Virus record (IMG/VR): IMGVR_UViG_3300021197_001547
Coordinates: 1-42,094 of that record
Origin: a virus
DNA: 42,094 nucleotides
Direction: 5' to 3' (one strand)
Part shown: positions 1-10,200 of the stretch, in pieces
How positions within the stretch are numbered: the first letter of the stretch is position 1
How the letters are laid out: each line of letters begins with the position of its first letter
Position numbers and translations under genes: made by a program
Notes under the pieces: generated by a model
The model's database searches: none
What the model was told of the DNA's origin: nothing
What the model saw: the letters and a program-made list of their open reading frames with translations, nothing else

Positions 1-77
1 GTTGTTGAAACTGCTGGTACGATCTGCGAAAGATCTTTTTCTGTGACGTTAACGCCTGGACTTACTTGGAATCCCAT
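1..77 (-). CDS. gp18: Contractile tail sheath protein gp18, N-terminus only (partial)
   Basis: The first 25 codons of a gene that runs off the low end of the window. The peptide starts MGFQVSPGVNVTEKDLSQIV and continues PAVSTT, the typical N-terminus of T4-like sheath proteins in marine myoviruses. The sheath polymerises around the tail tube and contracts to drive the tube through the host envelope. The ATG at 77 is preceded by a strong ribosome binding site (AAAGGAG, about 8 bases upstream). It follows the large terminase gene, as in T4, where the order is 16-17-18-19. A leader of about 100 bases separates it from gp17, much longer than other gaps here, and carries a possible late promoter. 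Only the N-terminus is visible, so identity rests on that motif plus gene order. Confidence 0.88.
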   Translation of the reverse strand, partial: MGFQVSPGVNVTEKDLSQIVPAVST

Positions 78-116
78 TGTTTATTCTCCTTTAACGGCTG
101 TTATGCTTAACGATAA

Positions 117-124
117 TATTTATG
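117..124 (-). promoter_or_regulatory. Possible T4-type late promoter box ahead of gp18
   Basis: The minus strand reads CATAAATA, 7 of 8 matches to the T4 late consensus TATAAATA. It lies 40 bases upstream of the gp18 ATG, in the only sizeable gap on this side of the window. In T4 the late box sits about ten bases upstream of the transcript start, which would give a leader of roughly 30 bases containing the AAAGGAG site. High sheath demand makes a dedicated promoter plausible. A single near-match in AT-rich DNA is weak evidence by itself. Confidence 0.5.
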
Positions 125-138
125 AAAATACTATTTTC
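124..138. repeat. Perfect inverted repeat beside the gp18 late box
   Basis: GAAAATA and TATTTTC form a 7-bp perfect palindrome around a single central base. It abuts the CATAAATA box on its upstream side. It could form a weak AT-rich hairpin, act as a protein-binding site, or be chance. It lacks the GC-rich stem and T-tract of a convincing terminator. Confidence 0.4.
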
Positions 139-178
139 GCACCATCACAAAATTACTTCTATACCTCTTATGTAGGGA

Positions 179-2246
<2,068 letters not shown>

Positions 2247-2261
2247 GATTAATTACTCCAT

Positions 2262-3110
2262 TCAATATGTATTACCCTCAGCATCAATCGGTGGACCCGC
2301 AGTATAACCCGTTGCACCTCTGACGTAAATATTAGTTTCTGCTGTATACCCTGACACAGTACCTGTTGCACCAGATAGTCCGACATCAACGCGGGAGAAC
2401 GCACCTGTCGCGCCCTGAGAGGTTGCCCCTGTGGGTCCGTAGATCCAGTCGTTTAGTCCATCATTGAAGAATACAGTCTTGGTTTGACGGATAACGGAAG
2501 AGTTCTTCGTTGGACCGAAGCAGAATGACTTAGCAGTAAAGTCAAAGTTTATCTGGATGTTTCTTCTTGAATCAAAGTCTCCCTCATAATCCTCGACGAT
2601 TGACACATTGTTGAGAATGATAGGGACATCCAGTTTATCATAGAGTGTCGTGAAGTTGATTGAGACTGTGAACTCTGGTGTGAAGTAAGGCAGAATCTGT
2701 TCCATGATCTGCAATCCGTCGTCCATGTTTCGTGTGAATGCAGAGACAGCAAAGTTGAAGTTGTATGGAACTTCTGCAAACGCATAATCCAGAGTAGATC
2801 CGGCACCTGTCTGTGTAGATTGTCTGCTCTTCGATAGTGTGTTTCTTTTTCTCGATGGATCGTATGATACATCTGTAATCTCAAATCCGATACGAGGAAG
2901 TGTAATTTCTGCTTTGGCAGAATCACTCAAAGAATTGTAGTTATTGAGTCGAGTAAGAAACTTTTCCTTTGGTCCATATGATAAAGGAACCCGGATACGT
3001 TCTACTTCTGCACCCGAAGAATCACTTCGTGCAATAACGATGTCATTGAATAACGATCCGAATGCCACAACGGTTTTTCTCACGGAACTATTATAGAAAT
3101 GTGTAAACAT
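2262..3110 (-). CDS. gp15: Tail completion / sheath stabiliser protein gp15
   Basis: A 282-aa homologue of T4 gp15 (272 aa), the hexameric terminator that caps the tail tube and sheath and joins the tail to the neck. The N-terminus MFTHFYNSSVRKTVVAFGSL and the central RNMDDGLQIMEQILPYFTPE stretch are typical of the family. The last 55 or so residues are unusual: they contain several Gly-Ala-Thr-Gly units (GATSQGATG, SGATG, RGATG), absent from T4 gp15 as I know it. The start overlaps the gp14 stop by one base (TAATG), as expected for coupled neck genes. The stop is TGA at 2262-2264. Confidence 0.93.
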   Translation of the reverse strand: MFTHFYNSSVRKTVVAFGSLFNDIVIARSDSSGAEVERIRVPLSYGPKEKFLTRLNNYNSLSDSAKAEITLPRIGFEITDVSYDPSRKRNTLSKSRQSTQTGAGSTLDYAFAEVPYNFNFAVSAFTRNMDDGLQIMEQILPYFTPEFTVSINFTTLYDKLDVPIILNNVSIVEDYEGDFDSRRNIQINFDFTAKSFCFGPTKNSSVIRQTKTVFFNDGLNDWIYGPTGATSQGATGAFSRVDVGLSGATGTVSGYTAETNIYVRGATGYTAGPPIDAEGNTY

Positions 3111-4003
3111 TAATAGTTACCCTCCGAGAACGGATCATTCTCTGTGAAGTCGAATATAGAATCAGAATCAATTTCAAACTCTATTGATTCATTGTCACCA
3201 TCACTACCTCCAGTAACACCTTGTGTGATGACTGTTGTCGTAGTTACCTGTGAGTCCAGTGCATAACTGGTTCCGGTTGTTCGTCCAATGACATTCTGTG
3301 AGTTGGAGAATGTTCCAGAGATACCAACAATAGAAAGCAACTTCGTGGATAATGTCCAGTCCGTAACCTTAGCAAGTGCCGTCTCTGATCCAACAGAACC
3401 CTGATAAACTTCTTCTCCGATACGGAAGTCCTGTCCCGCATTGAGAGTTCCCAGTGTGAGTTCAATCTCAAACTCCTGTCTATCATCTTCGAGTGCATCG
3501 ATGTCCGAGTATCCGGTGTCGATTTCTTCGTGACTGTAGACGAACAGTTCGCATGAGACTTTATATGTGTGAAGTTTACCTAATTGATAGAATGGATTTT
3601 CGTGTTCAACAAACTTAATTTCAAACAAACCCTTCGAGAGTGGGAAGTAAATTAAATCACCTTCTCGGGGTTTTTGAATTGATGCCTCGTTTACTGTAAC
3701 GACTTGTTCGAATCGTTTCTTGGCAAAGACAAGACTTACACTGTCTCGTATCTCAAGTCCAAACTTAGAAACAAAGTCGCCGTCTCCTTCAAATCCATCT
3801 GCACTTTCAATATACATTTCGAGCGAGTACCCATCATCAAATTTTGACTGGGTGTCTTCACCGAACAGTTTATCTTCATTCATCAGAGTTCGGGGTATAT
3901 ACACCATATCCTCACCGTGCATTTTAATTGCTTCCACGGTGAGATCTTCAATGAGTCTTTGCTCACTCCCGATGTTTCGTCTGAAATAAGAATTTTTTGC
4001 CAT
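3110..4003 (-). CDS. gp14: Neck protein gp14
   Basis: A 297-aa homologue of T4 gp14, which with gp13 forms the neck that closes the filled head and accepts the tail. Diagnostic stretches are the N-terminal region with a GEDMVYIPR motif (about residues 30-38), followed by LFGED and SKFDDGYSLEMYIES, all common in T4-like gp14 proteins. The C-terminus is acidic and rich in Asp, Glu and Ser. The start at 4003 is just after the gp13 stop at 4005, and the stop overlaps the gp15 start, so gp13-gp14-gp15 form a translationally coupled set. Confidence 0.93.
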   Translation of the reverse strand: MAKNSYFRRNIGSEQRLIEDLTVEAIKMHGEDMVYIPRTLMNEDKLFGEDTQSKFDDGYSLEMYIESADGFEGDGDFVSKFGLEIRDSVSLVFAKKRFEQVVTVNEASIQKPREGDLIYFPLSKGLFEIKFVEHENPFYQLGKLHTYKVSCELFVYSHEEIDTGYSDIDALEDDRQEFEIELTLGTLNAGQDFRIGEEVYQGSVGSETALAKVTDWTLSTKLLSIVGISGTFSNSQNVIGRTTGTSYALDSQVTTTTVITQGVTGGSDGDNESIEFEIDSDSIFDFTENDPFSEGNY

Positions 4004-4004
4004 T

Positions 4005-4757
4005 TTATCCTACCATAAAATTCGGTGGTAACTCGTACTTGAGTTGAACTTCTTCTTCTATCTTTGTAATTTCTTCTTGTCCCTGAGAGTATAACTCTGC
4101 ACCATTGTATGAAAGACCACCGGGAAGTGTGATGTTTTGGAACTTGGATAAGTTCATTCCCCACTGTCTTTTGATCAGTGATGTAATATACTCTTTCAAA
4201 AGTCTATCATTATAGATTTCTGTGTATGTGTCTGGATCTAGAATAGAGTATGCTTCGATTACAACGAAGTCATCAACAGTAAATTGCTCCGACCAGTCAG
4301 TGTCGATCAGTAGTTTATTTGTTACTCTAGAAAATCGAACTGCCTTTTCCGGATCTAGCATCTGTTGAATAAGTGCAAGGTGTCTTTTTGTAATATCATA
4401 TTGTGCAAGATTACCCATACCAGTACGCACTCCGTAGAAATCATTAAGCGCCATTTGATACCGAACATCAAACATGTTCACGCTGTTGTTTCCTTGTTCG
4501 AAGATTCTCGTTACAGAGATAACAGATGGATCGACACCTTCCATATTAATATATTCATTTGTGATATCTTCTGCTGTTAATTGATACTTATAGAATTGTT
4601 TTTGCACACCATCAAAATGGTATTCTGCAAAGAATTGAAGTGCATCGTCAAGTCTATCTTCTACCTGTGCATCATCAACATTGATCTCGATCACAGGATC
4701 CCCGAGTCTTCTCAGGGCATAGTCCTTCAGTTGTTGTCTCGTTGCTGGTTGTGCCAT
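4005..4757 (-). CDS. gp13: Neck protein gp13
   Basis: A 250-aa homologue of T4 gp13 (309 aa), the head-completion protein that forms a ring on the portal. The N-terminus has the family pattern: TRQQLKDYALRRLGDPVIEI, then VDDAQVEDRLDDALQFFAEY. In cyanophage gp13 the same block reads almost identically. The ATG at 4757 directly abuts an upstream TAG (TAGATG) and has an AGAGGAG site a few bases further up. It is slightly shorter than in T4. Its product acts with gp14. Confidence 0.93.
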   Translation of the reverse strand: MAQPATRQQLKDYALRRLGDPVIEINVDDAQVEDRLDDALQFFAEYHFDGVQKQFYKYQLTAEDITNEYINMEGVDPSVISVTRIFEQGNNSVNMFDVRYQMALNDFYGVRTGMGNLAQYDITKRHLALIQQMLDPEKAVRFSRVTNKLLIDTDWSEQFTVDDFVVIEAYSILDPDTYTEIYNDRLLKEYITSLIKRQWGMNLSKFQNITLPGGLSYNGAELYSQGQEEITKIEEEVQLKYELPPNFMVG

Positions 4758-4855
4758 CTAAAATGCTCCTCTTCTTTTTATATGTATGATTTCTAGTGCA
4801 TTTTCTAATGGCAGTTCCTTCACCACCTCTTGGTTTTCTAAACTTTTTCGAACAT
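4758..4855 (-). CDS. Possible 32-aa micro-gene that needs a -1 shift (frameshifted or damaged)
   Basis: The gap between the 106-aa gene and gp13 is exactly bounded by TAGATG at both ends. An ATG at 4855 opens a frame that stops after five codons (M-F-E-K-V). Slipping back one base on the run of five A's just after the third codon opens a frame to the TAG abutting the gp13 start. The product would be MFEKSLENQEVVKELPLENA followed by LEIIHIKRRGAF. The unit is 98 bases, one short of the 99 needed. Either the phage uses a programmed -1 shift, or one A is missing (true deletion or homopolymer read error). The downstream part also contains in-frame GTG codons preceded by AAGAGG that could start a 21-22 residue peptide. 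No function is recognised. Confidence 0.4.
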
Positions 4856-5176
4856 CTATTTTTGTTTACCAAGGAAACGTCGTACCTTCCTGATCCTTTC
4901 TGACTCGATTCGGGCCTCGTCATCATAGATCTTTTTGTAATTTTTAAACTCGTTCAATCTCGAAATGAAACGATCCCCATCTTCCCAAGGAATAGGAAGG
5001 GGGATTATTGTCGAACCATTACTTTTGTAATGCTCTCGATTTTGGATATAGACTCTGGTTCTTTGATCGTGTGGTGGATCATAGTCCGGTTCTAGTTTTT
5101 TAAAAAGTTGAATATCTATTTCTTCATTATTTATTATGACTCTATCTTCGTCTACATTATGAATAAATCTGTTCAT
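4856..5176 (-). CDS. Small hypothetical protein, 106 aa
   Basis: I do not recognise this gene. It encodes a soluble, charged protein: the N-terminal half is acidic (NVDEDRVIINNEEIDIQLF) and the C-terminal third is basic and helical, ending RIRKVRRFLGKQK. There is no signal peptide or membrane segment. The ATG at 5176 lies 11 bases after the stop of the LamG-like adhesin gene and has a TGGA-type ribosome site. Sitting directly after adhesin genes and before the neck genes, it could be a fibre-assembly helper or a small structural protein, but nothing in the sequence proves this. The stop TAG is immediately followed by the ATG of the possible micro-gene. Confidence 0.75.
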   Translation of the reverse strand: MNRFIHNVDEDRVIINNEEIDIQLFKKLEPDYDPPHDQRTRVYIQNREHYKSNGSTIIPLPIPWEDGDRFISRLNEFKNYKKIYDDEARIESERIRKVRRFLGKQK

Positions 5177-5187
5177 GTATTATTCCA

Positions 5188-7065
5188 TCATGGTTTCGTG
5201 CTAAATCCATATCCTGTTCGACTAAACGTCTCTGCCGACACCACATTAACAAACGATCCCTTAGCAACAGTAACACTAGTTGTATTTCCTAATTTAATTA
5301 CCTTTGCATCAATAATTTCTTTACCATTAGAAATTCCAACAATAGAGGATGTTTTACTCTTTGCTGATTCTGTTTCTTCTACATTCAACCTTCTAAATTC
5401 TGTTAGATCATTCCATAGGGCCAATACTTCGGATCCTCGGAACAGAACACCTTGACCTTCTGCATTTTGTACGGTGTAAGCAAGTTGAGTTCCATTTGAA
5501 TTACCTGCGTTGATCGACGTAACCACTTGACCCAACACACTCATATTTTCTGGGTTTGCTACGAAGGAAAACTCTCCTCCGCCTGTTACACCAGTATGTG
5601 TAGTACCCACTGCACCGACATATCCAGTCGTTCCACTAAATCCTGCACATCCACCTTCACCTAAGAATAGAGTACAAAATGCATTAGTAGATGAACCCAC
5701 CGGTCCTGGCATGTTAGTCTGTCCTGTGAGTCTCAAGTATTCTAAGTCGTCGGTATCTGACTGTAGTTCGTTTCTTACAATACTTTGATATGTTGCTGGA
5801 GTTACAAGATCTAGTCCTCCAACTCCGTTCGCACCACTGTTTCCTCCGGTGGACTGTACTGCGTAGTGAGCAGCACAAGACATACCTTTTATGAATCCAC
5901 CAGAAATTTGTGGGTAATTGTAGTCCCCGGTTCCTGTGACATTTTTGAGTAATAGTCTATGTCGTTGTGGATCCCAGTTCGTCACAATTCCTTCGTAGAA
6001 ATCTCTCTTCAGCAGACCCGGGGAATTTCCGGAACTTACATCAAACAGATTACAGAATCGAGGTCCGTCAGCGTCCATGTAGTATGCAACACCCGGTTGC
6101 CATTTATCGTCACCTAGATTTGCAGTGCTTCCATCCGCAGAACCAGTCTGTCCTCTTGCCTGAAGAACTGTACCAAGACAACCACTAATTAGTTCGCTTC
6201 CTGAAGTTACACCGATAACCAATTCGTCCATGTAACCAGACCATCTCTTAGTTCGATCATCCGCCTGACCAGGATTAAATACTGCCCCGAGAGAGAATGG
6301 TGCAGAGTTTAACTTTATACCTCCGCCGTCTGTAGATTGATTTTGTGTTCTTATTCCGTTTACAAACGAAGTGACAGTTGCTCCTGCTGCACTTGTAGCA
6401 TATGCAACTGCGATATGATGCCACTTTTGTCTGGGAATAAGAATACCACTAGTTGGTCCTGTGGATGCAGTGGTTAATGTAGTTACAGTTATTGAGTTGT
6501 TTAATCCTTGTGTACCAGTGTCTGCCGCATCGCTCCAGTGGAATTTAACAACATCTCCTTCTGATTTTAGAGCAAAAGAGTCTCCGCTTCCTCCGGTGAC
6601 ACCACCAAGCGGACCGGATGCTCCACTCTCAGGTCCAGTAAATCCATCAGTGTCAAGTTTACCTACGATTACGGAATCCAATCCCGAAAAAGTTGGGAAA
6701 TATAACCATGCACTTAACAGGAAGTTGTCTCCTGTTACTGCACCACCTCTACTTGGAAGGATTATAGATCCATATTGGAAAGATATAGATCTTTCGTGAC
6801 AACCCGCAGTTAGTCCCTGCCAGTTACCACCAAATGGGGTTTGGTAAATTGGAGTAGGGGATTCTGGTTGAATAAAAGCAGCAGTTTCTGGAGTTTCTGA
6901 TCTAGTATGCGCCCGAACTTTGTCTATTTCGACTCTCTCACCTGCTGCATAATCACCACACCCGATGATCGGTCTGTAATACCAACCGTCCTCTGCCGTT
7001 CCACCGGCGGATGCTCTTCTTTGGGTGGGAATACGTTGAGTTGCCCGAGGGTCTGTTCTGGTGAC
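5188..7065 (-). CDS. LamG/concanavalin-like adhesin with unresolved start (about 625 codons)
   Basis: A virion adhesin-like protein. A lectin-type jelly-roll (LamG/laminin-G-like) domain is visible: FLLSAWLYFPTFSGLDSVIV, then IPRQKWHHIAVAYA, SFVNGIRTQ and RWSGYMDELVIG, the usual strand pattern of these domains. The rest is Gly/Thr/Ser-rich with recurring TGPTG and TGATG-like pieces, ending RTGYGFSTKP. The frame is open from just after a TAA at 7066-7068 down to the TGA at 5188, yet has no ATG, GTG or TTG before the TTG at 6681. Starting at that TTG (497 aa) would cut through the first LamG strands. So the true start is uncertain: an altered start codon, an ATT at 7030-7032, readthrough from the 55-aa frame, or a sequence error. 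The coordinates give the whole open frame. Confidence 0.72.
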   Translation of the reverse strand, partial: VTRTDPRATQRIPTQRRASAGGTAEDGWYYRPIIGCGDYAAGERVEIDKVRAHTRSETPETAAFIQPESPTPIYQTPFGGNWQGLTAGCHERSISFQYGSIILPSRGGAVTGDNFLLSAWLYFPTFSGLDSVIVGKLDTDGFTGPESGASGPLGGVTGGSGDSFALKSEGDVVKFHWSDAADTGTQGLNNSITVTTLTTASTGPTSGILIPRQKWHHIAVAYATSAAGATVTSFVNGIRTQNQSTDGGGIKLNSAPFSLGAVFNPGQADDRTKRWSGYMDELVIGVTSGSELISGCLGTVLQARGQTGSADGSTANLGDDKWQPGVAYYMDADGPRFCNLFDVSSGNSPGLLKRDFYEGIVTNWDPQRHRLLLKNVTGTGDYNYPQISGGFIKGMSCAAHYAVQSTGGNSGANGVGGLDLVTPATYQSIVRNELQSDTDDLEYLRLTGQTNMPGPVGSSTNAFCTLFLGEGGCAGFSGTTGYVGAVGTTHTGVTGGGEFSFVANPENMSVLGQVVTSINAGNSNGTQLAYTVQNAEGQGVLFRGSEVLALWNDLTEFRRLNVEETESAKSKTSSIVGISNGKEIIDAKVIKLGNTTSVTVAKGSFVNVVSAETFSRTGYGFSTKP

Positions 7066-7233
7066 TTATATATGAGTTTTTAATTTGTCCAATAACGCTT
7101 GATCCATAGTGAAAACATCATACGCCGCCTTTGATCGATAGCGTGATGTGTTTGCCTCGGCATCTAAAATATCTACAATTATGCCGTTTTTGTCTAAAAC
7201 TATGGTCTTTTTTGTGTTATTTGTTACTGACAT
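7066..7233 (-). CDS. Small ORF, 55 aa, in frame with the LamG-like adhesin
   Basis: A 55-codon ORF: MSVTNNTKKTIVLDKNGIIV, then DILDAEANTSRYRSKAAYDV, ending DQALLDKLKTHI and TAA. The ATG lies nine bases after the stop of the beta-helix gene and has an AAGG-type ribosome site, so translation looks likely. The peptide has a short beta-hairpin-like start and an amphipathic helical end; no family is recognised. Its TAA is directly followed, in the same frame, by the start-less LamG-like open frame. It may therefore be an independent small protein or the N-terminus of a 681-codon gene broken by one stop. Confidence 0.65.
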   Translation of the reverse strand: MSVTNNTKKTIVLDKNGIIVDILDAEANTSRYRSKAAYDVFTMDQALLDKLKTHI

Positions 7234-7242
7234 ATAGTTACC

Positions 7243-10200
7243 TTAGTTTACACCTGATGATGGGTTAATATGCGATGAAGAATCAACTGTCCAACTATCA
7301 CCACTATTTGGAACAACCTCACCAGATTCTAGTTCTGTTATACCTACTTTATTTATGAATGAACCCAACTTGACAGAACCGTGTGCCACACTCATCCCTG
7401 CATAGATGGTAGGAGTTGTGGTTATAGTGATAGTATTGCTACTGCCAGGAGTCAATGTTCTAGAGATAACGGAGATAGCATTTTCACAATTTATAATAGA
7501 GTCTTGTATTGAGAAGAAATTATATTCTGAATTATCTCTTGCATAGGCAAAGTTTGCTTGAATGTTTGAATTCTGTTTTGCATAGTATCCACCACTGGTT
7601 CTAATACAGGCAGTGTTCTTTGCATTGATGTTACTATTTGCTCTTGAGTAAAAACCAGCACCCGAACAACTTCTTACAAAAGTATAATCTGCATCAACAG
7701 ATGAGTTCTCCATAGCGTAAGCACCAACATTTCTCATAAGAGTTATAAATGATCTTTCTGAGTTGACTGATGAGTTATTGTATGCCATTATACCGATTCC
7801 ATATGGATGATCGATAAATGTATATGTCGTGTCCTCTGGTTCTGGTGGATCTGAGTCGCATTGTGCTACACACAGGCCCGCGAATTCGGTGTCGCCGGGA
7901 CATGGACAAAGATTTGCTCTTGGTCCGCCAGGTGGACAGAAATCACACTCTAATTTTTGACCGGGAAGTCCATCACAATCTGTTCCAAAATCTATGCATG
8001 AAGACGGATTATCGCAGAAACATGGTAGTCCACCTACCCCGCCGTTGACATCGCAGCAACACGAATCTCCATTATTACAACTGTCATTTCCCGCACCGTC
8101 TACGCAGTTGGTATTACAACAAGGATCACCCGTGCAATCTGCATCTTGGCATCTATCTCCACAAGTACATGGAATGACTCCATCACTATAGCATCCGGGA
8201 TTACACTCGTCAAAGATCGGTGAGTTGCCATCACAGCAAGGAGGTCCGCTTACACAACACTCGCCCTGAGAGGGACCGCAATTACATCCATCGCAGATGC
8301 CGCAATTATTGCACTCCGCCGGTATGTCGGGGCAATTAAGGTCACACTGTTGTCCACAAGTTAAGGAGTCACAACCACACGCCGCATTCTGATCATCGGC
8401 GGCACAAAACTGGGGGGTATTGGCCTCGTCCCCACAGAATGTCCCGTTGGCACAGGAACCCTGACCGGGAACGAACTCTTCGTAACAACAACAAAGATTG
8501 AACGCCGGACACGGGAACGAGTCGTCGTTGAAAGATTGTTCTCCGCCCGATTCCTCACCACCAGTAGAATTAAATTCATCCCAAGGTGATGTATTAGAGA
8601 AGAATCCTGGCGGATAACAAACACCCCCACTAATATCTTCCTCAGAAGTACCACATGCTTGATTTGGTACATACTCTCTGGGTGTTACTGTTTCTGGTAA
8701 AACTCCATTACCGACTGACATAGAACCAGAACCATCGACAAAAATAATACCGTAAGGGGGAACTTCATTAGTTAACTCATCTCTCAGCGGTAGATTTTCT
8801 CCACTAGAGGTAGGAAACATTGCTTTAAGATAAACTTGATTTCCGGTGTTCAATGGGTAGTAATTAAATGTATCTCTTATAGGATCTCGCATTAAATTGT
8901 AAGGATCTTTGAAAGAGTTCCAAACACATGACGTTTTCACAAAACTACCATCTCCAAGTGGAAGCAGTAGAGTTTTTCCTGTATCAAGTTCGGCTACGTC
9001 AGAACCAACATTTTTTAGATCAATTACATATTGAGAATATCCAGCAGAAGCAATGAGTGAATTACCTACTTGTAAAGATGAGTTATTGTTTGCAATTGCA
9101 CCAATGATATCACAACCAGTTAGTGTTGAATTGTTTGAAATTAACGTAGAATTATCTTGTGCAACCAAACCGAAAGAACAATCTGATATTGCTACTCTAT
9201 TTAATTCTACGAATGAATTGCTGTGTGATACGATACCTGCATACCAACCAGAAAGACCAATGTTACTTGAATCTCTTGATCCAAACAACGCATTTTTATA
9301 CACTAAAATTCCCTCACCATTTGAAGATGCTGGGTTTATTTCATTGAAGTGTTTGAATCTAACATCACCTTGTAAAACAATGTCTGCCATACGGTCAAGT
9401 GTACTATTATCTGAGACAACCAACCCCTTGACAACATTTGCCCTAGATCCTGTATCTGGTCTCTTAAAGTCAAATACTGTTTTAACAATGGTTGCAGATA
9501 TCTTGTGATTAGAAATTATCTCAACACCATCAGTTGTATCTATTCCAGAAAGTGATAAACTCCCATACTTTCCAACAGGACTTGCGTCTTCGTAAGTATT
9601 CTCCACACTATCGTTAGGATAACTACCAACATAAATATCGTCACCTACGGTAAGATCTCCCCCATCAGTTACTTTAGATTTTCCTAATTTATGAAGGAAG
9701 TTTTTTCCACGGGATCTAAAAGTTAGAGTGTTATCTACCGAATTTACATTGATAATCTCAAAACAACCAAGAGTGTTTGTTCGGGAATCTGTATTCCCAC
9801 CTGTTAGTCCTTCACCATAAGAATATCCCTCTTGACGACCTGAAGGATTGTAAGTATTCGTTGTATTTATTTCATCTCGTAGTAAAATATAATCTCCAAC
9901 TTCAATACCAGATACACTGGGTGCAACCGGACTACTCGGAAGTGGAACTAAACTTTCTTTGCTTGCTACCTTAATCGTAATTCTATTATCTACCAGAGAT
10001 CCAACACCAAATCCATTCGCTGTTTTATTTTCAACCGCGTCGTACTTATAAGATGTTACCTGCTGTAAGACAAAAGGCAACGATTGCTCACCAATAAGAT
10101 CTATTCTTTTTTTGTCTTTGTTCCGGACATGAATCGGAGATCCAAAGGTATATGTTCCTCTGGCGCACTGAATTCTACCATGACCTGATTCTGTAAAAAA

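Noticed and set aside
7066-7068. Genome-wide recoding of TAA as a sense codon to explain the adhesin frame
   Set aside because: TAA is used as the terminator of several clear genes here (gp17, gp14, gp25, gp6), and TAG and TGA are also used, so a changed genetic code is unlikely.
7350-7357. CATAAATA box before the 55-aa ORF
   Set aside because: It lies within the coding sequence of the beta-helix protein (Phe-Ile-Asn-Lys codons) and is more than 115 bases from the next start, so it is more simply a codon effect.
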